Source: Bolinopsis microptera (Eukaryota; Ctenophora; Tentaculata; Lobata; Bolinopsidae). Taken from it: a DNA stretch of 64,000 nt. The DNA is taken from assembly GCF_026151205.1 (NCBI RefSeq), contig NC_087074.1, forward strand, positions 6,696,001 through 6,760,000. The letters run 5' to 3'. Below the pieces are notes generated by a model. That model was not told the DNA's origin. It was given only the letters and a program-made list of their open reading frames with translations, and did no database searches. This document shows, piece by piece, positions 47,782 through 59,169 of this stretch. Position 1 is the stretch's first letter. Every line of letters begins with the position of its first letter. The translations under genes were made by a program, and so were the position numbers.

Positions 47782-49044
47782 AATTGTTTATTGTAGCTGG
47801 TCGGTAAATTTAGAGATTAAATTAGTGGGATTACAAGGTTTGATTTCCTTTTAATCTCTCTTAAACAGCCTGCAACCAGGCTGATAGGCCGGAGAGAGGC
47901 TGAGCTGGTTTATGAAAGAACATCAGAATAGTTTGTAATTCTCCTGTTATTATTATTATTCATACATTGTTAGTTTGTTGTTGTACTGTGTACTATGCTG
48001 ATTGTTTATGTTGTTTTAGATTTGTGCCCGTTTTGTGATATATCACACTATGTCGGAGTAGCAAGCCGTTTTGTCCAGTGTATTCCGGTAAAATTGCTCG
48101 GCCTATTGATACTGGCCGTAGTTTGCGCTAAAGGTGAGATTTTTATTGGTAAGGAGTTCTAGCATTTTCTATAATGGATCTTAAAACCTACACTACAGAA
48201 TAGCGGGCCTGTTTCAAGCTTTTAGCATAATTTCATTGTAATTTCAAGCTTTTAGCGGCATCTTTTAGCGGCTGGGTACAGTCGGCGCTTGTTTTTGGAG
48301 TGGTTGGGTATTCTAGTATTTTATTACCAGGTACAGAATTAATTCTAGTATTTTCTAAAAAGGATTACCTGATCGCGTAACCACTCCAGACAGAGGGAGC
48401 CCCTTTACCAATTACATTAATATACACAAGAGCGTCCTCCCGAGAGCGGGGTAGTTTACAAAGAGCTCTTTCAGAAACGGGAGGGAGTACAGTTCCAATA
48501 TACCATTAATCCTCGCCTTATAATGCCTTGCAAGCATTAACACAAGCATATATTTTATTTCTCTTGTGACCTATCACGTGACTGTTAGCCTCGCTCTGAT
48601 TGGTCGGCTGAGATTTACCGGTCCCTGGTTGGCTGCTCTGTCACTGAATTGCGTGCGGAGGGCGTCTGCGAGTCAGCTCAATGCGCCATTTGGTAAATGA
48701 GGCCTAATGGAGGAAATATAAGTAAGTAAGTGGCTCCTTTGAGGAGGGGGATTGCTCATTTCCTTTGCGGGCTAGCTTCGCCTTCCATATCTAAATAGCA
48801 GTCATCCTGCGCGAAATTTCTTTGTCAGTTCGGTATCACGTTCTTACCCGGCTGTTTTCCTCACCGCCGTACAAACTACAAAGTTATTCCGGAAATTACC
48901 AAACTTTCCGGACTATCTTGTGACGATGCGCCGTCTGAACTCTAAAAGGCACTTTTCTGTTTTTGTATCTTGCCTCTAACTTATAAACTCCAGAACACGT
49001 AAGATACATTTTTATAATAACTTGGTGTATGCGTCTCAGTTTGA

Positions 49045-49071
49045 TCTCTCTCTCTCTCTCTCTCTCTCTCG
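49045..49071. repeat. (CT)n tract
   Basis: About 13 CT dinucleotides, followed by a GA-rich stretch at about 49105-49142. Confidence 0.9.
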
Positions 49072-49527
49072 TCTGGAGTCTGGACACATGATACACATGC
49101 TAGGAGGAGAGAGGAGAGATAGAGAGAGGAGGAGAGAGAGATACACATGCCAGCTGGTCAACATATTTTAATACTCGAACTTAATTCTCCAGCCAACCGT
49201 ACCACTATGCCTAATACACATGTCGACCTTTCTGCTTCATTCCAGACCTTTTGTACTTGTCAGATCGTGGCTGGTGGAAATTATTTCTCGTTTGTCCAGC
49301 CGTGAACCGTTTTCACCACGGTCTTTTTATTTTGGCAGGCTAATATCTTACTGTCTGACGCGGTTATGCATGCCTTCAGTCCTGGAATCACAATGAGAGT
49401 TTTGATTAGAGTCTAGTCTATAATTTAGATAGATCAGTATCTTCATTGGTCCGTCTCTAATTTTCTGTAATGCACGCTGACTTACTCCCCAATTTTATCC
49501 ACTGCTGATGACAATATACTGACAATG

Positions 49528-49543
49528 GTGTTTATGAAGGAGC
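49528..49543 (+). promoter_or_regulatory. Recurrent motif, copy 5
   Basis: GTGTTTATGAAGGAGC, followed by ACCAGTGTTTATTGCC. Confidence 0.4.
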
Positions 49544-49590
49544 ACCAGTGTTTATTGCCACAAAGCTCCGCTAATCAGTGGCTCGTGGAA

Positions 49591-49606
49591 GTGTTTATGA
49601 AAGAGC
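49591..49606 (+). promoter_or_regulatory. Recurrent motif, copy 6
   Basis: GTGTTTATGAAAGAGC (one change), 63 bp after copy 5. Confidence 0.4.
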
Positions 49607-50123
49607 AAGGCTTGTCGCGTGCTTACCTGGTGATTGGTAGCCATGGTTACACCACGTGGTGTCCAAAAAGCCCGCTGATTGGTTCACTGATGACACGTGC
49701 CAGCAACTTGGACAATGTCAAAAATACTAGTTAATATAGGGTAGTCCCAGGCCGTGGGAATTGATAGTTGAACTTTGAGGTGGCGGGCCTGGTACCTGGA
49801 AATGTGGTAAAAGTGGAAACACCGTCGGTTACAAGGCTGCACTTCAGTTCTGCTAACTTTCATTCTTGTTCCACAAGCCCGGTTCTCTGTTCTGCTGCAT
49901 CTTCGTCACAGCAGTGCGCTTGAGTGTGGCAATGTTTTATAAACTCGGTCGGAATTGACTGAAAACGCATCTTTATTTCCGGCAGTATATAACCGCTAAT
50001 TTCGTAGCATCCGCAGTTTCTCTTACTAGTTTTAAATAGTCAGTAGCTCAAAAGGTAGATGATTCTTATTTAGGCTTAACTGTATCTCTCTCAAGCATGC
50101 TGCGATAGTTATAACTGTGTGGA

Positions 50124-50139
50124 GCTCCTTCATAAACAC
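50124..50139 (-). promoter_or_regulatory. Recurrent motif, copy 7
   Basis: GCTCCTTCATAAACAC. Confidence 0.4.
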
Positions 50140-50363
50140 CATTATAGATCTGGCAGGTCTACTGATAGAATTAGCCGCAACATCTTTTAAACTCGCTCTC
50201 TGCAGTGCTAAATCAGCTTTAAGTGCAGCCTACCACATACCATGTTTCTATTTTAAAAACACACACACAGAGCTCTGATTAAGTATCTGGTTTCAGATCA
50301 GGCTTGATACTAACTACACTTATCATTAAGACGCGGTTAGTTTTAAGTTTGCGATCATGTTTA

Positions 50364-50379
50364 ATGTTTATGAGGGAGC
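50364..50379 (+). promoter_or_regulatory. Recurrent motif, copy 8 (variant)
   Basis: ATGTTTATGAGGGAGC, two changes from the consensus. Confidence 0.35.
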
Positions 50380-51968
50380 GATCATCTGTGTTTCTAAAAA
50401 CGGCTCTTCAGGCGAGGTATAGCCGGCGGACACTAGCTTGCTATGTAAAGCTAAAATTCAGCTTTATTACTAACTCCTCGCTTGTATATCTCTTTAAGAT
50501 TATTATGTTTTCTTACCATTACTTTATTAAATTTTAATTGTTTAAGACGATTATCTAGATAAGATAAGTGTGTTTCTGAATATTCGCCGCCTGAAACGCA
50601 GCTTTTAAAAACCAAAAACACGAACTAATCAGAGCTTGTAAAACCATTTTTCTGCTTAACCTGACGTAAGAACAAGATGTTAAGATGGTATTGCTTGCGG
50701 AGTGATAGGTTACTTTTCTCTTTGTAATTAATTAAATATACGTTTTTCGGCCGTATGATCTGATTTGTCAGCGCCGTTAAACACGAAGCAGTGAGCGGCG
50801 TTCTATCGGTGTCTGTTTGAGCTCGTGTTCGCTGGAGCGGTGTTAAAGATACGAGTCAGCCATGTGGGCACTACTCACTGAGATAGTACATACGGTGACA
50901 ATCAGTGTCGGTCTGTTTGGTTCCCCGGTCAAACTTACAGCTTCAAACACAAGCCGTGACGCATTGCAGTCACACTACTCCTTCATAATGTCAGCCTTCT
51001 TTGTGACATTACTTTAGTTTTACTTACTTATTGTGGGTGGCCGATGTGGCTGGTGATGCTGTGATAATTCTGTTATATGGTGTGTTGTCGCGCCGTCGCG
51101 CACACTGCTTAGCGCCCACACCGTTTTAATACTATATAGTATATATATAGAATATATTTTAGTATGCCATTCTCACCGCTTACCAAACCACCGCTTACCA
51201 GGCCCGACTAACTAGTATGTGATTTGCACTATACACAGTCTGACACCGTCATAATCCTGCACACCACCTCCACCACCTGCAGACACTGTCAACTTGATTT
51301 TCTGAACACCTGGTCCAGCTCACAGTGCGGTCATGTCGTCATAAACCCCTCTGACGTCACCTTCTCTTTCTCTCTCCTGACAGCCGCCTGTCCGTACAAT
51401 ATTGTACTAGTCGACAACCAGATTAATGAAGTTGGAGCACCGGGGCCTGCCGGCATCACGTGACCAGCTGAGAGGAGTGTGAGTGGAGGGCTGGTTTCAT
51501 TACTGAGATTGCTGCTTGACAACCTAGTGGTTTAATCAGGAATACGCTGTGGCTGGGGTGGGTTGGGGAGATATTTAAAGAAACGGTTTACTGCAGACTG
51601 CCAGAGTTGCTTTCTGTGGAGTATTGCTGCGGAGATCTCCAGCATTGTCGTTAACACTTGGATAGCTTGTGATACTGCTTGTATTGGTTTTGTATAATTC
51701 ATGGCTGTGAGGAGAAGCTCGCCTCATTTCCCTCTTGATAGGATCCGTACATGGAAGGAACTGAGTATAGCGGGTCCTAGAGTTGTACTATAACGGGTGT
51801 GGGAGGTAGCTACTTCTGAGGTCCCCCCGGTTGTGCTCCCTGGCTCTTGTCTAATAAGTTGATTGAACTGGGCCCCCAGCGGTTCAACTTATAATTATCT
51901 CAGCCCAAATTACACCTCCGGCCGCCAAAGAGAGAGGGTCTCACAGAACCAGGTCAAAGGATGGCGAG

Positions 51969-52010
51969 GGAGAGAGAGAGAGAGAGAGGGGGAGAGAGAG
52001 AGAGAGAGGG
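51969..52010. repeat. (GA)n tract
   Basis: About 20 GA dinucleotides with two GGGG interruptions. Confidence 0.9.
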
Positions 52011-54815
52011 GGGACATGTGGTCAGCTTACTTGATTTGTTCATCAGAATTATTCCGCTAGTATCCTGTTTTCTCTCCTGACTTCTCTCTATAGTTGTAGT
52101 TAATAGTTGCTTCTCTCTCACGATATTATATCAGATGTTTGTTATTTATTTACATACTCCTTCAATAGTGAACAGTTTTATTTCTGTGTTTCTTTACAAC
52201 GTATTTCCTTTCATCTCAAATTTCTCTTTTGAGGCTGTCTATCTTATAGTTATATAGCTTGATTCCTCCTTGTTCTGAACATAGCTTTCGAGTCCTTGTT
52301 CTCGACCAATGAAACCAATTCAATTTCATCTGGTTAACCTTATACCGGCCGAGTCCTGATTTTAATTCAGTTATATTTCCCATCATTTATTAGATATTTC
52401 TACGTGATTGCTATGCAGACTGCATATTTTAGCCCTGCTTTCTCTGAAGATCTGCTTATGTCCCTACCCCCCTCTACTACGAGTCATACACCGCCACCCT
52501 GTAATTAGCCCTCTACTATTATAATGTACAATTTAAACCTTGGAAAACTGAACAAACAGTGTTTAGTGAGGAGCATCACGGCTCTCGACACAGACAAAGC
52601 GAAACAACTGCTGAAAGCAAAGACAATGAACTAAGACACAAAATATTATGACGTTATTATTTTTCATGTCATTCTGGAAGAAAACTTTCAAGTCTGAATC
52701 ACATACACAGTGCCTTATTAAAACAATCTTTGGCGCTGTTCAGATTCAGTAAACCACATACAATGCGGTTTAGTAAACAGTAAACGGTAAGTTTAATAAA
52801 ACTGATAGTTTGATGGTGGATACGATGTGGTTTACAGTTCTTTATCACAGACTAACAGTGTTAGAGATAATTAAGTAAATATATCTGACACACACTGCTC
52901 GCCTCATTAAACCTGTTGTACAAAGTTACAGTTAATTTTAAAGTAGTTATCTCACGTAGAGGGCCATTGTCCAATCAAACTTTCCAACCAGAAGACAGAA
53001 GGGCCCCCACTAAACTACTATCCCCCCCCCCTCCTCCCCTTTCTTCCAGTCGTGTTTCTCTCTAATTCCAACTCCATACAATCTGACCACACTGACTGTA
53101 AGTAAACTGCTATTATCGGGCGATACAATATCACACACACACAATATCTCCCTTCCACGTGACCTCCCTGGCGGCTCCTGATTGGCCAACAACCAGCGTC
53201 CTGTCCTCTGATTGGTGAGCGCTGTGTTTTATCTAGTTTCACATGCTGTACCGCTTCGTGACTGTTTCACTGAGTCTCTCAGCTTGCTCGCTTTGAGTTT
53301 GACACTGCTTTTAGTTCACGGTATCTTCTTACTTCTTTTAGTGTGAACCAGAGTGCGCCTTTAATTCTCACCGCGGTCACTTTACTCCTTCATAATATCA
53401 CTTGATCTCTTTTGTATTTTATTTGACTTTGTTGTATTGTCCCGGTTGCAGCTTTTTATGTGGCCATTTTGCCGACAGAGCATCTCTCAGGTTTATTAGA
53501 GCACTTCTCTCAGACCTGGACTGTTCACTACAACATCTCTGTGCGTGTGTAGAGAGGTGTCTCTCAGTAGCCGACACAACATCTCACAGCCTCTCTTTTC
53601 AGCAGATTACTGAGCTGTATTTGCAATGTGAGGGTGAGATAGGCTAAACTAAAGCCGGATGTTAAGATCCCCTTCAGATACCAGTCCATGAGTTAATAGT
53701 AACGGCATTATTGATCAGCACTCCTTATTTGGTCATCACGTGAGCACTCCTACAAGCTCACAACACGTTCCCACTTATTTGGTTTTATTCTCATTTGTTT
53801 GAGCCCCTTGCAGTAGTAGCTTTAAGCTTTGATCAGCGCCTAACTCATCTCTTGTAGCGCTAATATGCTTAATACAATTTATAAAGTTTGCTCAAAGGCT
53901 GCTTATTAGCCTTTAGGATTTCGGTTTTTGAAAGGGCACTGTGCAATCAATGATGTTTTTGAGATATTACTGGCACTTAAATTCAGACACATGTTATCAT
54001 GACATGTACGTTAGACAACCGCTAGCTGCTCTCCTATTGGTCCAACCTGAACACGTGACCCGGATACTGCCTCCTGATTGGCCGCAATGCAGTAGGTCAT
54101 GTGAGGCAAGGATCAAAGGAGAGCCGGATATTTTCAAAGGTTGCACAGCAAATCTAGTTAAACAGACACAAACACTCGGACCCTAATTAATTGGAAATTT
54201 GAACCTTTGGCCGGGGTCCCTGCAGAGAGGAGCCCCTTTGACCTCCCAGCAATAGTCGTAGCGTCTCTCCCGCCGCTTTGCGGGTTTCTCGTTTTAGTGC
54301 CGTTTAGCCGTGCAGTAGCCGGGCTGGTATCTAGCTGTGCTGCTGTAAACCTCTGCAAGCAGTATACCCTGTGGCCTGTAGTTGTAAGACCACTGTCCGA
54401 GCCGGGCCCGTGTCTTTTCCTCCCGCCACTCACCGATCCTTTGTTGCTTTAACTGCTTACACCTCTCTCGCTACGTTAATTGGAATGCTTTGATCTCTTA
54501 AAGACTCTTTATCAACTCAGAATGTCAGGAATTTTACAGTACAAAAAATATCTTTCCTGGTAACTTGCCTTTACTTTTATTGTACACAGTTAATTGTAGT
54601 TGTTACTTTGTGGTTACTTGTTGTTACTTTGTTGCCTTGGCGAGGTTCCCCCGGGTTACAACTTCCCCTCACTCCGCAAGCAACTTCCCCTCCATTTTCA
54701 GTTTAATTAAGGTTGCCCGATCACTGGTGACTACTACTTAGTGCTGATCTTCATTCTGCACATCTTTAGTCTTACTATTCGCGCGGTCCGCTTTTGATTA
54801 AGCTTTAAAGTAAAC

Positions 54816-54958
54816 CTGCCTCGAGTTAAAAGCTCCTCCAACTCCACTAGGTTATTAGCCTCTACGTGGTTAAAAAGAGTAGTGATGAGCCAACCATTCT
54901 CTTTAGTCGTCCGCGGCCTTCTTCTCTTCCTCCTCGCCTTCCTCAATTTTTCCTTCAT
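54816..54958 (-). CDS. Possible small first exon, unidentified
   Basis: ATG at 54958, a very basic N-terminus (MKEKLRKARRKRRRPR), then NGWLITTLFNHVEANNLVEL and EELLTRG before a plausible donor GCAG|GTTTAC. The second part is faintly ankyrin-like. No following exon was found, so this may be chance. Confidence 0.22.
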
Positions 54959-56575
54959 TTGACCGCCCTAGGACTAAAGTCCCGCTGATTTACCCGGGTT
55001 CAGTTAATGTCGGTCCTGGTCTCTGCTCTGCTTTGTAGACATTGTGATTTGCCGATCTTTTGTGTGTGCTGGGTGTCACAGAGAGACAGAGAGTTTGAGA
55101 AATGTAGTCTCTGTTTTTGTCGCGGTTACATGTGTTTTGTTGCGAATTTGAGCTGTATTGTGATCATCCCGCAGTCTGTGGATGGATATTTTTAAGTGGT
55201 TATAAGTCAGTATTTTAATTGCACTAGTAATTTTAATTGTACTTGTTTTTAATTTTCACATGATGGTGTGGTTTAGCAACTTCGAGGAGGGGACTCCATC
55301 TTCATAAGTGATTAATGTTGGTGTTTCTTTCTCTTCTTTTATATCTTTGAAGTCTCTCCTTGACCACGAACGAGTAATTAGATTCATTGTTAAAAGGGTT
55401 ACCTCCCTTATCTCTGAATTGTATTGATCAGTCTCCCGAGGTTTGGTTTCACTTCACATTTCGCTGACTTGCACCGCACAAGATCGCACTTTACACACCG
55501 CACAATATCCTCGTATCTCACTCCAGACACCTCTACACACAGGACACTACGAGACACACCTCTACACTTCTTCCCGACCTCTAAATTTAATCTCCCGTAG
55601 TATGCCCCTACACATAACTAGGAGTCCAACTTGAATTAGTTAAATTTTACTGTAAATTTTACTCTGAAATTCCTGAACGTACCCCGTAAACAGCCCATCT
55701 ACAAATAATCCCCTCTCTCCGCCCACCTCCTCCTCCTCTGTTTTGCTGACAATTCTCTGACAGGCCTACTCAGACTAGATTCCCCAGAGAACTTGTGACG
55801 TGCTTAACCGTCCGCCATGAAATACTGTTATATACTCACCCTAGCATACCCTATATTATACAAACCCCTTAAAAACCACCCCGGACCGCTCTGTAAGTCA
55901 GACCGGTCGCACAAATCAACTCCGACCAAATTTGTCTGGACAGTGTTGTTGTCATGTGGTGGGTGGGAGCTGGTATTTAGAGAGCTAGTTGAGGAGGTCA
56001 CAGTTAATTGGGGGGCAGGTGGGGGACCAGTGGGGGACTAGTGCCACCTACAGTCAGCTCCAAACAGATACAGTGACCATGAGCCCGCCTAATGTCCCCC
56101 TCTCTGTAATCCAATCTCAACCTATATATTGGGCATATTTCTTGTTTCGAATTGTAGTTCCCCGTCTCCGCGTTATGGTATTATTATTATTGCCCTGCGC
56201 TGCTGCTTTACGCTTCTTCTCGTTTTGATTTTAAAATGTACATAAGCTCTGATGAGTTTGTATACAGAGAAGGATGCGGAGAGGAAAGGGTTTTTCGCGA
56301 GATTTGTGTATGGGTTCTGTGTTTCGTACTGTGAGCTACCTGTATTATATCCGCACTGTGACTACACGTATAATGCTCTATCCCGCTCTAATAGTTTCAC
56401 TCTGTGTATGTTCTGGAGGAGGTAACAATTAGATTGAGACAGCTGATTTCCTGTTTTCTCTACATCTCACCCCTCCTCCTTCTCTTTGATACTGGAGGTG
56501 ATATTATCCTGTTAATTGTATCTCCCTCTCACGGAGATGTACAGCTCTCTCCAGGAAACGTCACGTCTAGATACC
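54959..56575. other. Intergenic stretch, nothing recognised
   Basis: No exon, RNA gene or clear repeat supported. Confidence 0.5.
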
Positions 56576-56579
56576 CGCG

Positions 56580-56690
56580 CACGTGCAAATCACACGACAC
56601 GTGCACATCACGTGACACGTGCACAACTCATCGTTCTACTCTTATTTCACGAGTGTAGCCCACGTGTCCCAGCTGTGTAGGTCACGTGAC
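56580..56690. promoter_or_regulatory. Cluster of six CACGTG E-boxes
   Basis: CACGTG at 56580, 56598, 56609, 56616, 56661 and 56683. The last is in GTCACGTGAC, a bHLH-ZIP (USF/MITF/TFE-type) site. It lies 2.5 kb upstream of the RGS gene start. Confidence 0.55.
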
Positions 56691-56926
56691 AGTGTAGATC
56701 ACCTGACACTCTCCTGTGTACGCTGCCATGCTTCACTGCTCACCTTTGTAGAGCCCGTCTCTCAGTATAAGAGAGAACTACCCTCCTCTCTCTTTCTCCT
56801 CGTCACGCTATCTTACACTCCTCGCATACTGGCTGGGCAATTACTTTGCAATTGTGTTTCATTAAGGCAGGGTTAACTTGAATTAACGCGACTTCTCCAT
56901 CTTTGTTTCACTTTCAGACAATATAT

Positions 56927-57465
56927 GAGGGACCACATGCAAAACTGGTATATCTGTTTTTGATAGTTTTGAGATAAATGCATTTTACTGATTTAAAGAT
57001 TCTATATCATGTGTAAAAAACACTTCTAAAAAATGGTATATCTGTCTATATACCATTTTTAAAACTAGAATTGTACCAAAACTGGTATATCTCACGATAT
57101 ACCATTTTTTCTATACTATAAACAATAAAATAATTTAACTGAGAATGGTATATCTGAAGATATACCATTTGGGCTGGCTAAAGTCTATAAAATGTGTATA
57201 GATATACCGGTTTTATAGAAGATAAGTTTCTTGAAGGTGGTCTATCTGCAGATATACCATTTTGTTTTCATGATTGTTAAAAGCTAAAATGGTATATTGT
57301 AACATATACCAGTTTTGGAAAAATAAAATTTCACTTTTTTTCAAAAATTTCTTCAAAATTGTTCAAAAAAAGTTCCAAAGATGCACCTTTTCACCCTGAA
57401 GACTATGAGCTACCTGCGCAAAATTGGTATATGTTCAGATATACCAGTTTTGCATGTGGTCCCTC
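56927..57465. mobile_element. Multi-hairpin inverted-repeat element
   Basis: 539 bp with perfect 30-bp terminal inverted repeats starting GAGGGACCACATGCAAAACT, flanked by ATAT on both sides (possible target duplication). The interior holds five short inverted pairs built on TGGTATATCTG/CAGATATACCA (near 57031, 57078, 57145, 57240 and 57284). No open frame of note. A non-autonomous DNA element is the simplest reading. Confidence 0.85.
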
Positions 57466-58492
57466 ATATGCTCGTTTATTGTCATTATTATAGTGGAGAC
57501 TGGTCGTAGTAGAGGAGGTAGCCAGCTGTTGCTGTGTTTACCTGCTAAATGGATACCTTCTCTCCTCCTCCTCCTCCTTCTTTCTCCAGAACTCTGTCTG
57601 ATTCAATAACTTATGTAAATCTCCTGATCAGATGAGCTAACTACTACAGTGGATATGCACCTGTTTATGTAGTGATCTCCCTGTAACTTACTGTCGTAGT
57701 GTCGTGGTTGTACAGGTACCCTGCTTACTGGTCACTTGTTGGTTACTTGTTACTGGTTTGCGCTACTTTTTCACCGTAACAGTAGACTGATATTCGTGTA
57801 TAATTGTAGTGAAACTTGAGCGACCATGCACGGTAATGCGCTTCCTTTGACTCAGGCACACTTCAGTGCGGAACAGTGCAGAAACAGAGAGCTACTTCTT
57901 TTTAGCTGGAAATGTTGTTTAGCAGGAGGTTTAAAAGTGAGTCTAGTGAGCTGCTTACCAGCGTATCAAGGAGTAATGGAGCTGGAGCGACGTGTTGAGA
58001 GTGAGCAGGGATGATGAGTGAATATAGCTGTGTGAAGGTATCTGACAAGTGCTCCTGCCGGGCTATTTTAACACAGTCTATCAGGTTAGATCCACTACTT
58101 CCGGGTAAAAGCGGCCTCTAAATCACGTGCTGATCAGGGAGGGGGCACCAGAGTGGGAGGAGGTGGCTAAAGGTGGCTAAAGGTGGCACTCGGGTGGTAT
58201 CTACACTACATACCTGACATTGCACCCACATACCAGGGTGTCTGATACGCTACCTACACGGCCCCCTCCTCCTCCTCCTCCCTGTGTACGGATCCTATCT
58301 CTCCTCCTCTTCTCCTACCCAGTCACGTTTTCCCTCCTCGATACTTATCATCTCTCATGTGTATCGTCACGTGGCAGTGATACTGCCCTCTGATTGGGTG
58401 ATAGCTCCGATACTGTGCTGCTATTGGTGGAGGTGCGCGGTACAGTGCCGGGTCTTGATTACATTTTATTTAGAGTGTGGTTTGGTAAGTAA

Positions 58493-58528
<36 letters not shown>

Positions 58529-59169
58529 GCTGGATTCCCAGTCTACCCAACTACCTAGCAAGCCTAGCTTTTGTCACGCTTATGAAACGTTACATTCGTC
58601 CCTTTCAGTCCCTCTGCTATTACCGTTTTTAACATTTTTGGAATAGTTTAGAAGTTCCATGGTTGGTTAGGCCCGACAGTGTCCTTGGTAATGCTGCCCG
58701 GGCACTGTCCCACTTTACTCCGACCAACCCATTCAACTGCCTATATTTCCCCGTTGTCGCTGATTTTCGTTACATACAGTGCAAGTTTTGATTGTCTGTT
58801 TGTGTTGCTGGTGCTGTCGTTTTGTTATGCATTTATTTTACTGTTGTATTCTTTTCAGATGCTATGTTTCGGCTGCACCCTTTTTTGACACATTATCGAA
58901 AACATATATTGACCGAATGTTTTCCGTGCTGCGTATTCTTTTCGTCTATTTAGTTTCGGTTTTACTTTAAAATATTATTCTCATTATCGCCTCAAATATT
59001 GACTGAGTTTTTCTTATTAAGTATTCTATTATTATATTATATAGTTTCGGTTTCACTTTTCACAGTTTTTTAGCCTCAAGTAACCTTAGTAACCTTAGTA
59101 ACCGTAGTACCCTTACATAGGAATGGCAGCGGGACGCGGAAACAGAACTGACAGAACTTGTTAGACACC
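57466..59169. other. Upstream flank of the RGS gene
   Basis: No further exon supported. It holds a CT tract at about 58493-58528. A promoter is expected near the right end, but no core element is recognised. Confidence 0.45.
58493..58528. repeat. (CT)n tract
   Basis: About 17 CT dinucleotides upstream of the RGS gene. Confidence 0.9.

Larger units (their letters stand above)
47286..54815. other. Intergenic stretch with recurrent motif, no gene supported
   Basis: Apart from the short repeats listed separately I see no exon. Copies of GTGTTTATRAAGGAGC or its complement occur at 47766, 49528, 49591, 50124 and 50364. Confidence 0.5.
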
